DNA of 64,000 nt from JASHUC01 sp035606175 (GTDB taxonomy: Bacteria; Pseudomonadota; Gammaproteobacteria; Steroidobacterales; Steroidobacteraceae): assembly GCA_035606175.1 (NCBI GenBank), contig DATNFW010000092.1, positions 1-64,000 of the forward strand, given 5' to 3'. The notes under the pieces are model-generated. The model did not search any database, had not been told where the DNA came from, and saw nothing but the letters and a program-made list of their open reading frames with translations. The position numbers and the translations under genes were made by a program. Positions 36,601 to 43,965 of this stretch are shown in pieces (position 1 is the stretch's first letter; each line of letters begins with the position of its first letter).

Positions 36601-36884
36601 TCGAACGTGAGCGAGATGTTTGCGTTGCCGAGGTTGTTCGAGGTGGACGTGAAATAGAGCAGATGGTCGAGGCCGGTGAGATTCTGCTCGATGACCTGAG
36701 TCACCGTGCGCTCGACCGTCTGGGAGTCCGCACCGGGGTAAGTTGCCGAGACGCCCACCTGCGGCGGGGCGATGTCGGGATACGCCTCGATCGGCAGGCG
36801 CGTGATCGAGAGAATGCCCCCGAGCGTGATGAGGATCGCGAGGACCCACGCGAAGACCGGATGATCGATGAAAAACCGCGCCAT
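33615..36884 (-). CDS. RND efflux pump inner-membrane transporter (HAE1, AcrB/MexB type)
   Basis: A 1089-residue proton-driven multidrug transporter with 12 membrane helices and two large periplasmic loops. The proton-relay pair is in GIVVDDAIVV (about residues 402-411), and the N-terminal FFIDHPVFAWVLAI and EAYPDIAPPQV are family hallmarks. A Gly/Ser/Pro/Ala-rich segment of about 45 residues (about 785-830) interrupts the second periplasmic loop and is longer than in AcrB. The membrane fusion gene ends the intergenic 22 bp upstream and is transcribed first. No TolC-like gene is adjacent, so the pump presumably uses an outer-membrane channel encoded elsewhere. Confidence 0.95.
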   Translation of the reverse strand: MARFFIDHPVFAWVLAILITLGGILSITRLPIEAYPDIAPPQVGVSATYPGADSQTVERTVTQVIEQNLTGLDHLLYFTSTSNNLGNANISLTFEPGTNADIAAVQTQARVQLAEPRLPAEVNQQGISVFKQSPGNVMVVALRSDDGRLDSFALNNILATQVIDQIERLDGVASAGQWGSEYAMRIWLDPDKLHAFGLSATQVLDAVRAQNLQVAAGSIGAMPSTPGQLIEVPVTTQGRFTSPEEFANIIVRADTNGTTVRVKDVAKVELAPYSYGHDLRINGQPIAGFSISVLPGADSLAVVREIKARMSQLALSFPPGVSWFVPFDQSQFITISIREVVYTLGGAVFLVFLTMLIFLQSFRATIIPTLVMPVALMGAFIGIYVAGFSINTLSLFGVALAIGIVVDDAIVVIESVERIMREEQLEPREATRKAMSQITGAIVAITLVLAAVFVPSALQTGSVGAIYRQFALTIAISMLFSAFLALSFTPALCASLLKPAHLKPNIIFRGFNRAYESSLAAYMRRITVSVRHTPRWMMAFAVLIALGVFLFTRLPGGFLPEEDQGYAYIIVQTPPGATLERTMDVLLRVGKVLHQNPAVDIVLQVSGFSFIGQGENVGLGFVRLKPWSQRSETANEFIRWANRTLGKEIRDAEVYAVNLPTVRSLGNFGGFDFFLEDRSGLGHEGLTRAQQTLLAHAAESPILTNVRASQIADAPRLRLNIDRVQAQAMGLSVNDIYTAIQLMLAPVYANDFFYQGRVMRVLLQAAAPYRMSPEALTHFYVPSTLPASATAALASNAGPGGSSPSSPASSLALQPFSSSGSAATPSIPNMIPLSSVVHATWEVGSPSLTRYDGYSAIEITGSNSPGHSSGQAMQEMQRLVQEYLPNGVGFDWAGQSLQEIVSGQQAPMLFALSILVVYLALAALYESWAIPLSVILVVPIGVLGAIVAAELRGLPNDVFFKVGLITIIGLAAKNAILIVEFAVTEHASGKTLHDAVVEAARLRFRPILMTSFAFILGVMPLVVSSGAGANARHAIGTGVVGGMLSAALLGILFVPVFYVVIRRLMRDPLDGPQRTRTDPTPAPMPTGNE

Positions 36885-36906
36885 GCGCCGCGTCCTGCCC
36901 GCGCCG

Positions 36907-38097
36907 TTACTCGGGCGGCTCCGAGAGGTTCGCGCCCGCGATCGTCGCCGTGCTCGAGACGTACGGCACCGCTCGGGCGAGCATTCCCGGCTTCACCTTG
37001 TCGACTCCCGAGACGATGACCTGATCTCCATCCTCGAGTCCCTGCGTGATGATCCAGTTGCTGCCGAGCATCGTCTCGGCGCGCACCCGCTTTTGCACGA
37101 CGCGGCCGTCGCTGCCGACGACCTGCACGAACGCGCCGGTCGAGTCGCGCCGCACGGCGGCCTGCGTGACGAGGAACGCGTGGTTCTGCGTGCCGATGAT
37201 CAGTCGGATGTTGACGAACATGCCGGGCAGCAGCAGCCGGTCGGGATTGGCGATGATGCCGCGGAAAGCGATGGCGCCGTTCGTCGGATCGACCGTGACG
37301 GAAGCGAAGTCGACCGTGCCGATCTCGGGATACGCGGCCCCGTTAGGCAGAATGATCTGCAAGTGCGCCTTATCGCGCTCGACGAGCGTCACATCTCCGG
37401 TCTGCTCCTCATCGCGCAGGCGCAGGATCTCATCGGCCGGCCGGTCGAAATTCACGTACAGCTTGTCGATCTGCTCGATGGTCGTGAGCAGCGTCGCCTC
37501 GCCCTGCCCGACGAGCGCTCCCTCCGTGACCTGCTGCTGTCCCGAGCGCCCGGAGATCGGAGCGCTGACCGTCGCGTAGCCGAGGCTGATGCGCGCGGTC
37601 TCGACGTTTGCCTGAGACTGCTTGACGGCTGCGGCGGTCGAGCGCTCGTTCGCATTGCTCGTGTCGACGTCCGAGCGCGAGATCAGCCCGCTCGGGACGA
37701 GGGTGCGATTGCGCTCGGCGGTCACGTGCGCGTTCGTGGCGTTGGCTTCCGCCTGCGCGAGCTGCGCGAGCGCCGCATTGAGCGCCGCTCGCAGGGGCGC
37801 CGGATCGATTTCGAAGAGCGGCTGGCCTTCGCGCACCTCCGAGCCTTCGCGATAGAGGCGCTTCAAGAGAATCCCGGCTACCCGAGCTCGAACGTCGGCC
37901 GTGCGGACCGGCGAGAGCCGGCCGACCACCTCGCGGCTGAGCGGCACCGCTTCCGCGCGCACGCGCACCACGCCGACCTCGGGAGGCGCCGAACGAGCGG
38001 GGGGCGGCGCCTTGCCGCACCCTGCTAGCCCGAGCGCGGCTGCCGCGGCCGGCAAGAGCGCCGCGCGGAATGTGCTGCGCAGCGATAAAAGGAGCAT
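36907..38097 (-). CDS. RND efflux periplasmic adaptor (AcrA/MexA-type lipoprotein)
   Basis: A 396-residue adaptor. I start it at ATG 38097 because it gives a standard lipoprotein signal, hydrophobic residues followed by the lipobox LAGC (about residues 21-24); a start at 38145 would bury it. Then come the lipoyl-like half (about 45-85), an alpha-helical hairpin with Ala/Glu-rich coils (about 95-165), and beta-barrel and membrane-proximal domains. It bridges the inner-membrane pump encoded 22 bp downstream and an outer-membrane channel. The 268 bp upstream (38098-38365) is a divergent promoter region; I see no regulator gene there. Confidence 0.9.
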   Translation of the reverse strand: MLLLSLRSTFRAALLPAAAAALGLAGCGKAPPPARSAPPEVGVVRVRAEAVPLSREVVGRLSPVRTADVRARVAGILLKRLYREGSEVREGQPLFEIDPAPLRAALNAALAQLAQAEANATNAHVTAERNRTLVPSGLISRSDVDTSNANERSTAAAVKQSQANVETARISLGYATVSAPISGRSGQQQVTEGALVGQGEATLLTTIEQIDKLYVNFDRPADEILRLRDEEQTGDVTLVERDKAHLQIILPNGAAYPEIGTVDFASVTVDPTNGAIAFRGIIANPDRLLLPGMFVNIRLIIGTQNHAFLVTQAAVRRDSTGAFVQVVGSDGRVVQKRVRAETMLGSNWIITQGLEDGDQVIVSGVDKVKPGMLARAVPYVSSTATIAGANLSEPPE

Positions 38098-38365
38098 GAA
38101 AAGTCTGGAATCCCTGTTCGGCCGGAACGCATTGCGAGTGCCCATTCTATCGAACCTGCCACCCCGCCGCGTTGCCGCACGACGGTCGCGGATCCGCTCA
38201 GGGGTATCCGGATGGTCAATTCAGCGTGTACAACCCGGCACATGCGCCGTTGGGGCGGGGCCGCGGGCTGCACGTTGATTGCGCACCGGCAGTGATGCAC
38301 GATCGGGGCGAATGGGCCGCCGCGGGCGCGAGTCCCGGCCGCGAGGACGCACGAGGTCAGGAAAC

Positions 38366-39811
38366 ATGAGTACGACGAGCGTGAGAGCGCCCCTCCCCGT
38401 GCGCAATCCTCGCACCGGCGAGATCGACCTGTACATTACCCCCGCAACCGGGCCGGAGATCGCGGCGGTGTGCCGCCGCCTGAGGGCGGCGCAGCCGGCC
38501 TGGGGCGATGCACCGATCGAGCATCGTATCGCCGTGATGCGCCGCTGGGCGGAGCGTTTGAAGGCGCACCGCGCGGCGCTCGTCGAGGCGGACTCGACCG
38601 ACACCGGGGGTGGCCAGATCTCCCAGGTCGCGACCGATATGGTGATCGGCACGATCCTGCGCCTCGCCGCTCACGCACCGTCCCAGTTCCGGGATCTGCT
38701 GCGCGCGGGCAGGTCGCCTGCGATGCCGCACATCCAGTTCGACACGAATCTGAAGCCTTACCCGCTGCTCGGCGTGATCGGGCCGTGGAACGCGCCGCTC
38801 ATGCTCTCGACGCTGCACGCGATTCCGGCGCTCTTCGCCGGGTGCGCGGCGATCGTCAAACCGAGCGAAGTTGCGCCGCGCTTCGTGCGTCCGATGATGC
38901 AGACGATCGCCGAAGTGCCCGAGCTCGCGGAGGTGCTGACATTCGTGCTCGGGGATGCCGAGACCGGCCAGGCGATCGTCGAGCACGTCGACATCGTGAA
39001 CTTCACGGGCAGCGTGCCGAACGGTCGCAAGGTCGCCGAAGCCTGCGCGAAGCGCTTCATTCCGGCGATGCTCGAGCTCGGCGGCAAGGATCCCGTGATC
39101 GTGACCGGGAGCGCCGATCTCGAACGCGCCGCGACCGCCGTATTGCGCGGAGCGGTGACCAGCACCGGGCAGGTGTGCTTCTCGATCGAGCGCATCTACG
39201 TGCACGAGTCGGTGCACGATGCGTTTGTCGCGCGTCTGGTCGCCGAGTCCGCGCGCGTCGAGCTCAACTATCCCGATCCGCGCCGCGGCCAGATCGGGCC
39301 ATTCATTTCGGCGCGGCAGGCCGAGATCGTCGACGGCCATATCGACGATGCGCTCGCCAAGGGGGCGAAGCTCGCCTGCGGAGGCAAGTCCGTCACTCTC
39401 GGCGGCGGGCTGTACATGTACCCGACCGTGCTCATCGACGTAGACCACGACATGAGCATCATGCGCGACGAGACATTCGGGCCCGCGATGCCGGTGATGC
39501 GCTACTCGAGCGAAGAGGAGGCGATCCGGCTCGCGAACGATACCTATTACGGTCTCTCGGCTGCCGTCATCGCGGGAACCGAAATTGAAGCGCGCCGCAT
39601 CGCCGACCGGCTGCAAGCCGGCGTCGTGAGCGTGCAGGATACCTTCCTAACATTTGCGGGGTTCGGCGTTGCCGAATGGCAGTCTTTCAAATTCTCCGGA
39701 ATGGGAGGCCGCGGCCCGGGGCTCGCCTCGTTCATGCGCAAGCAGGCCGTCCTCGTGAACACCGGTCGACCGGAGAGCCTGGTCGATGAGCCGCTGAAGG
39801 CGACCGCCTGA
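38366..39811 (+). CDS. Aldehyde dehydrogenase (NAD(P)-dependent), second copy
   Basis: A 481-residue ALDH. Seen: GVIGPWNAPLMLS (about 131-143), GSVPNGRKVAEA, general base in MLELGGKDPVI, nucleophile in TSTGQVCFSIERIYV and the C-terminal SFKFSGMGGRGPG. The nucleophile environment (GQVCFS) is that of the coniferyl/benzaldehyde-type branch rather than the betaine type of the other ALDH in this window. The ATG at 38366 follows CAGGA; a longer frame upstream is low-complexity and part of the divergent promoter of the efflux operon. Aromatic aldehydes are a fair guess, given PobA nearby. Confidence 0.88.
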   Translation: MSTTSVRAPLPVRNPRTGEIDLYITPATGPEIAAVCRRLRAAQPAWGDAPIEHRIAVMRRWAERLKAHRAALVEADSTDTGGGQISQVATDMVIGTILRLAAHAPSQFRDLLRAGRSPAMPHIQFDTNLKPYPLLGVIGPWNAPLMLSTLHAIPALFAGCAAIVKPSEVAPRFVRPMMQTIAEVPELAEVLTFVLGDAETGQAIVEHVDIVNFTGSVPNGRKVAEACAKRFIPAMLELGGKDPVIVTGSADLERAATAVLRGAVTSTGQVCFSIERIYVHESVHDAFVARLVAESARVELNYPDPRRGQIGPFISARQAEIVDGHIDDALAKGAKLACGGKSVTLGGGLYMYPTVLIDVDHDMSIMRDETFGPAMPVMRYSSEEEAIRLANDTYYGLSAAVIAGTEIEARRIADRLQAGVVSVQDTFLTFAGFGVAEWQSFKFSGMGGRGPGLASFMRKQAVLVNTGRPESLVDEPLKATA

Positions 39812-39839
39812 GCCGGCACTCTATTTGAGGAGCGCGACC

Positions 39840-40319
39840 ATGCACACCACCCCCGACGGCCGATATACGCACAGCGCACGTCGCCGCAACCTCTCGGCGC
39901 TTGCCTGGGCCGCGGCCGCACTGCCGCTCGCATTGCACGCGCTGCCCGCGCGTGCGGATGCGAGCGTGAAGTGCACGATGGACTTCACGATGAGGGGTTG
40001 GTCCGCGTTCTATCAAACAGCGACGGGTCACGGGGTCATTCGCTGCTCGAACGGCCGCTCGCTACGCGTGCGGCTCGAGGCGAAGGGGGGCGGCGTCACG
40101 GTCGGCAAGTCGGTCGAGAGCGGCCACGGGGAATTCTCCAGGGTATCGAGCATCGAGGAGACCCTCGGCAACTACGCGAGGGCCGAGGCCCACGCTGGAG
40201 CGGTCAAATCCGCCCAGGGCGAGGTGCTCACGAAAGGAGAGGTGTCCCTCGCGCTCAAGGCGAAGGGTCGCGGCTGGGAGCTCGGCGTCTCCTTCGGCGA
40301 GCTCAAGATCGAGCGCTGA
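39840..40319 (+). CDS. Small exported protein of unknown function
   Basis: A 159-residue protein with a basic N terminus and signal peptide (about residues 18-41, ending ARA). The mature part is small, lysine- and glycine-rich, with two Cys residues and repeated short beta-strand patterns (SVKCTMDFT, GVIRCSNGRSLRVRLEAKGGG). GAGGAG lies just before the ATG at 39840. It starts 28 bp after the aldehyde dehydrogenase stop and ends 57 bp before pobA. No family is recognised. Confidence 0.65.
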   Translation: MHTTPDGRYTHSARRRNLSALAWAAAALPLALHALPARADASVKCTMDFTMRGWSAFYQTATGHGVIRCSNGRSLRVRLEAKGGGVTVGKSVESGHGEFSRVSSIEETLGNYARAEAHAGAVKSAQGEVLTKGEVSLALKAKGRGWELGVSFGELKIER

Positions 40320-40376
40320 CCGGTGCGCGCCCCGCGCTGAGGCGGTGCCATCCGGCGCGCCACACTCGAGCAGACC

Positions 40377-41567
40377 ATGCGCACCCAAGTCGCGATCATC
40401 GGCGCCGGTCCCTCCGGGCTTCTGCTCGGGCAGCTGCTCGCGAAGGAGGGGATCGCGAACATCCTGCTCGAGCGGCGCAGTGCCGAGTACGTCCTCGGGC
40501 GCATCCGTGCCGGAATCATCGAGGAGGGGACGGCTCAATTGCTCGATGCCGCGGGCGCGGGCGAGCGGATGCGCCGCGAAGGCCTCGTGCACGAGGGGAT
40601 CGAGCTCGCCTTCGGCGGGACACGCCACCGGGTGGACTTTCGAGCGCTGGTCGACCGCAGCGTTCGCGTTTACGGCCAGACCGAGATCACACGCGACCTG
40701 ATGGCGGCGCGAGCGGCGGCGGGCGGGCAAACCCTTTATGAGGTCGAGGAGGTGGCGCTGCACGAGCTCGCGAGCACGAGGCCACGAGTGACCTTCCGGT
40801 CCGGCGGCGCGGCTGCCGGCTCCGACGGTGCGGTGCGCGCGATAGAGTGCGACTTCATCGCCGGCTGCGACGGTTACCATGGCGTGAGCCGGCGCTCGAT
40901 TCCGGCCGGGGTGCTCACCTGCGTCGAGCGGTCATACCCGTTCGGGTGGCTCGGCATCATGGTGGATCGACCCCCGGTCTCTCCCGAGCTCATCTATGCC
41001 CGCCACGAGCGCGGCTTCGCGCTCTGCTCGATGCGCTCGCTCATCCGCAGCAGGCTTTACATTCAGTGCGGCCTCGACGAGCGCATCGAGGACTGGCCCG
41101 ATGAGCGGTTCTACGCGGAGCTCGAGCGCCGCATCGACGCCGACGCTGCAGCGAGGCTCGAGCACGGTCCTTCGATCGAAAAGGGGATCGCCGCATTGCG
41201 CAGCTTCGTCGCCGAGCCGATGCGCTATGAGCGCCTGTTCCTCGCGGGAGACGCCGCTCATATCGTGCCCCCGACGGGTGCGAAGGGCCTGAACCTCGCC
41301 GCAAGCGACGTGTACTACCTCTCGCAGGGTCTCGCCGAGTTCTACCGCGAAGGCTCGACGCGCGGCCTCGACTGCTATTCGGAGCGCGCGCTGGCAAGGG
41401 TCTGGAGGGCCGAGCGGTTCTCCTGGTGGATGACCTCGCTCCTGCACCGCTTCCCGGAGGCGAGCGGCTTCGACCAGCGCATTCAGCGCGCTGAGCTCGA
41501 TTACCTCGCCTCCTCCCAGGCTGCGCTCACAGCTCTCGCGGAGAACTACGTCGGGTTGCCGCTGTAG
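40377..41567 (+). CDS. pobA: 4-hydroxybenzoate 3-monooxygenase
   Basis: A 396-residue FAD monooxygenase that turns 4-hydroxybenzoate into protocatechuate with NADPH and O2. Motifs of the group: GAGPSG (about residues 9-14), the class hallmark GCDGYHGVSR (about 162-171), and GDAAHIVPPTGAKGLNLA (about 287-304) that binds FAD. The length agrees with PobA (394 in Pseudomonas). No pobR regulator or protocatechuate dioxygenase gene is adjacent. The gene links the aromatic aldehyde oxidation inferred upstream to the beta-ketoadipate route, encoded elsewhere if present. Confidence 0.9.
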   Translation: MRTQVAIIGAGPSGLLLGQLLAKEGIANILLERRSAEYVLGRIRAGIIEEGTAQLLDAAGAGERMRREGLVHEGIELAFGGTRHRVDFRALVDRSVRVYGQTEITRDLMAARAAAGGQTLYEVEEVALHELASTRPRVTFRSGGAAAGSDGAVRAIECDFIAGCDGYHGVSRRSIPAGVLTCVERSYPFGWLGIMVDRPPVSPELIYARHERGFALCSMRSLIRSRLYIQCGLDERIEDWPDERFYAELERRIDADAAARLEHGPSIEKGIAALRSFVAEPMRYERLFLAGDAAHIVPPTGAKGLNLAASDVYYLSQGLAEFYREGSTRGLDCYSERALARVWRAERFSWWMTSLLHRFPEASGFDQRIQRAELDYLASSQAALTALAENYVGLPL

Positions 41568-41632
41568 CCGGCGCGACTCTCCTGTCGCTCTCCTGTCGAT
41601 TCAGGCGCTCTACAAGCGCGCTCATGAGATGG

Positions 41633-41662
41633 TTTACGCCCGGGGGGCGCCTGCCGTAGAAT
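41633..41662 (+). promoter_or_regulatory. Candidate sigma70 promoter of the rimP-nusA-infB operon
   Basis: A TTTACG (41633-41638) and a TAGAAT (41657-41662) are separated by 18 bases, close to the sigma70 consensus. The position, about 300 bp before rimP, leaves room for the long leader that follows. Confidence 0.5.
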
Positions 41663-41743
41663 GCGCGCCCTCGGTGGGTGGGGCGCCAGAGGCCTCGGCC
41701 CAGCCGGCGGTGCCGCGCGGTCCCGTCGGGTGCTCGTTGGTGG

Positions 41744-41772
41744 AAGCCCCCCCGAGGGGCTTTTCGTTTTTT
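41744..41772 (+). terminator. Intrinsic terminator 1 in the rimP leader
   Basis: AAGCCCC pairs with GGGGCTT around the five-base loop CCCGA, followed by TTCGTTTTTT. This is a well-formed Rho-independent terminator about 190 bases upstream of rimP. A second perfect stem, GGCCCCC/GGGGGCC (41773-41791), follows directly and could compete with it. Confidence 0.75.
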
Positions 41773-41827
41773 GGCCCCCTGACCGGGGGCCACGCCGGTG
41801 CGGCGGCGGGAAGTAGCTTTAGTGAAG

Positions 41828-41854
41828 TGGGCCCGTGACGGCCCATTTTTATTT
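41828..41854 (+). terminator. Intrinsic terminator 2 in the rimP leader
   Basis: TGGGCC (41828-41833) pairs with GGCCCA (41840-41845) around CGTGAC, then TTTTTATTT. It lies 107 bases before rimP. Two terminators between promoter and first gene fit the attenuated rimP leader known from proteobacteria; this match is by position and structure, not by search. The rest of the 394-bp gap 41568-41961 holds no gene. Confidence 0.7.
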
Positions 41855-41961
41855 GGGCGTTTATTCGGCGCGTATTGGAGCCGCCGCTCTGGTCGAGCGG
41901 GGCTGCAAGTGCTGCGAGGCGGCTCGCGGCAGGTAGTGGCAGCAGCAGGAGCTCGCGTGAC

Positions 41962-42417
41962 ATGGCGGCGGCCTTGCACGAACGGCTCGTCGCCCTCATT
42001 GAGCCATTGCTGGCTCAGTTGGGCTACGAGCTGGTCGATCTCGAGTACATCCCTGCGCGCGGGCGCGGGGCGCTGAGAATTTTCATCGACCGGCCTCAGG
42101 GCATCGGACTCGACGACTGTGAGCGCGTGAGCCGGGAGGTCGCGGCGCGGCTCGATGTCGAGGATCCCATTCCGACGGCCTATACCCTCGAGGTGTCCTC
42201 GCCGGGCGATGACCGGGTGCTGCGCACACGCGCGCACTTCGACCGCTTCGTCGGCTCGCGCGTGTTCGTCGAGCTCGCGGCGCCGCGGGAAGGCAGGCGC
42301 CGCTACACGGGCCTGCTGCGCTCGGTCGCCGATGAGGGGGTGGAGCTCGAGGTGGACCGGCAGATCGTCGAGGTGCCGTTCCGGGAGATCGGGAAGGCTC
42401 GTTTGGCGCCCGTTTGA
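41962..42417 (+). CDS. rimP: Ribosome maturation factor RimP
   Basis: A 151-residue 30S-assembly factor. The N-terminal domain contains LGYELVDLEYIPARGRGALRIFID (about residues 17-40) and EVSSPGDDRVLRT marks the hinge to the SH3-like C-terminal domain. I start at ATG 41962, which has AGGAG 10 bases upstream; a longer in-frame start at 41875 lies in the leader. First gene of the nusA-infB operon, order as in E. coli. Confidence 0.93.
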   Translation: MAAALHERLVALIEPLLAQLGYELVDLEYIPARGRGALRIFIDRPQGIGLDDCERVSREVAARLDVEDPIPTAYTLEVSSPGDDRVLRTRAHFDRFVGSRVFVELAAPREGRRRYTGLLRSVADEGVELEVDRQIVEVPFREIGKARLAPV

Positions 42418-42444
42418 GCCGCGAACGCGGAGGGTTTGTCAGCT

Positions 42445-43941
42445 GTGAACAAGGAAATTCTGATGGTCGTCGATGCCGTCTCGAACGAGAAGGGTGTCGA
42501 CAAAGAGGTGATCTTCGAGGCGCTCGAGGCCGCGCTCGCCTCTGCCACGCGCAAGAAATTCGGCGAGGAGTGGGACGTGCGCGTCGCGATCGACCGCAGA
42601 AGCGGCGATTACGAGACGTTTCGCCGTTGGAAGGTCTTTGCCGACGACTCGACGGAGCTCGAGGCACCCGAGCGCGAGCTGCGCCTGGATGATGCGTCCG
42701 ATCTCGATCCGAATGTGCAGCCCGGAGGATTCGTCGAGGAGCCGATGGAGTCGGTCGGGTTCGGGCGCATCGCCGCTCAGCAGGCAAAGCAGGTCATCGT
42801 GCAGAAGGTGCGCGAGGCCGAGCGCGCGCAGGTCGTCGATGCGTACAAGGACCGGGTGGGTCAGCTCGTGAGCGGCGTCGTCAAACGCGTGGACCGCAAC
42901 GGTGTCTATGTCGATCTCGGCTCGAACGCCGAGGGGTTCGTCCCGCGCTCGGACATGATCCCGCGCGAGCAGGTCAAGCCGCAGGACCGCATCAAGGCAT
43001 TCCTCAAGGAGGTGCGCTCCGAGCCGCGCGGGCCGCAGCTGTTCTTGACGCGCACGGCACCGGAATTTTTGATCGAGCTCTTCAAGCTCGAGGTCCCTGA
43101 GGTCGGTCAGGGTCTCATCCAGATCCTCGGCGCCGCGCGCGATCCGGGCGTGCGCGCGAAGATTGCCGTACGCAGCAGCGATCCGCGCATCGACCCCGTC
43201 GGCGCCTGCGTCGGCATGCGCGGCTCGCGCGTGCAAGCGGTCTCGAACGAGATTGCCGGCGAGCGCGTGGATATCATCCCCTACGATGACCATCCGGCGC
43301 AGTTCGTGATCAACGCGATGTCGCCTGCCGAGGTGATGTCGATCGTCGTCGACGAGGACAAGCACAGCATCGACATCGCCGTCGCCGAGGAGAAGCTCTC
43401 TCAGGCGATCGGCCGGGGCGGACAAAACATCCGCCTCGCGAGCCAGCTCACCGGCTGGGACCTCAACGTCATGAACGAGTCCGACGCCGAGGCGAAAAGC
43501 GAGAGCGAGGCGCGCGAGCTCGTGCAGACTTTCATGAAGCAGCTCGATGTGGACGAGGATGTCGCGACCATCCTCGTGCAGGAGGGCTTCTCGACGATCG
43601 AGGAGGTCGCCTACGTGCCGCAGGGCGAGCTAAAGGCGATCCAGGAGTTCGACGAGGAAATGGTGAAGGAGCTGCGCAATCGCGCGCGTGACGTGCTCCT
43701 CACCCAGGCGATCGCAAGCGAGGAGACGCTCGATCAGTCGATGCCGGCCGACGACCTGTTGCTGCTCGAAGGCATGAGCCCGGATCTCGCGCTCGCGCTC
43801 GCGCGCCGTGGAGTGCGCACGCGGGAGGATCTCGCGGAGCAGTCCGTGGACGATCTCGCGGACATCGATGGGCTCGCCGCCGAGGAAGCGGGGCGCCTGA
43901 TCATGACGGCACGCGCACCATGGTTCGAGGCGGGCGGCTGA
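42445..43941 (+). CDS. nusA: Transcription termination/antitermination factor NusA
   Basis: A 498-residue RNA polymerase-associated factor. Start is GTG 42445 (MNKEILMVVDAVSNEKG, as in E. coli) behind GGAGGG. Order of domains: N-terminal RNAP-binding domain (about 1-130), S1 (about 135-200, VSGVVKRVDRNGVYVDLG), two KH domains (about 205-345) and two C-terminal helix-hairpin-helix repeats (about 360-495). It acts in pausing, termination and antitermination and lies between rimP and infB as in most proteobacteria. Confidence 0.95.
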   Translation: MNKEILMVVDAVSNEKGVDKEVIFEALEAALASATRKKFGEEWDVRVAIDRRSGDYETFRRWKVFADDSTELEAPERELRLDDASDLDPNVQPGGFVEEPMESVGFGRIAAQQAKQVIVQKVREAERAQVVDAYKDRVGQLVSGVVKRVDRNGVYVDLGSNAEGFVPRSDMIPREQVKPQDRIKAFLKEVRSEPRGPQLFLTRTAPEFLIELFKLEVPEVGQGLIQILGAARDPGVRAKIAVRSSDPRIDPVGACVGMRGSRVQAVSNEIAGERVDIIPYDDHPAQFVINAMSPAEVMSIVVDEDKHSIDIAVAEEKLSQAIGRGGQNIRLASQLTGWDLNVMNESDAEAKSESEARELVQTFMKQLDVDEDVATILVQEGFSTIEEVAYVPQGELKAIQEFDEEMVKELRNRARDVLLTQAIASEETLDQSMPADDLLLLEGMSPDLALALARRGVRTREDLAEQSVDDLADIDGLAAEEAGRLIMTARAPWFEAGG

Positions 43942-43965
43942 GTGGCGCCGTGCGAGGGTTGATTG

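Noticed and set aside
41640..41760. A tRNA gene upstream of rimP, as metY in E. coli
   Set aside because: No T-loop GTTCRANYC and no acceptor pairing is present; the region folds as terminator hairpins.
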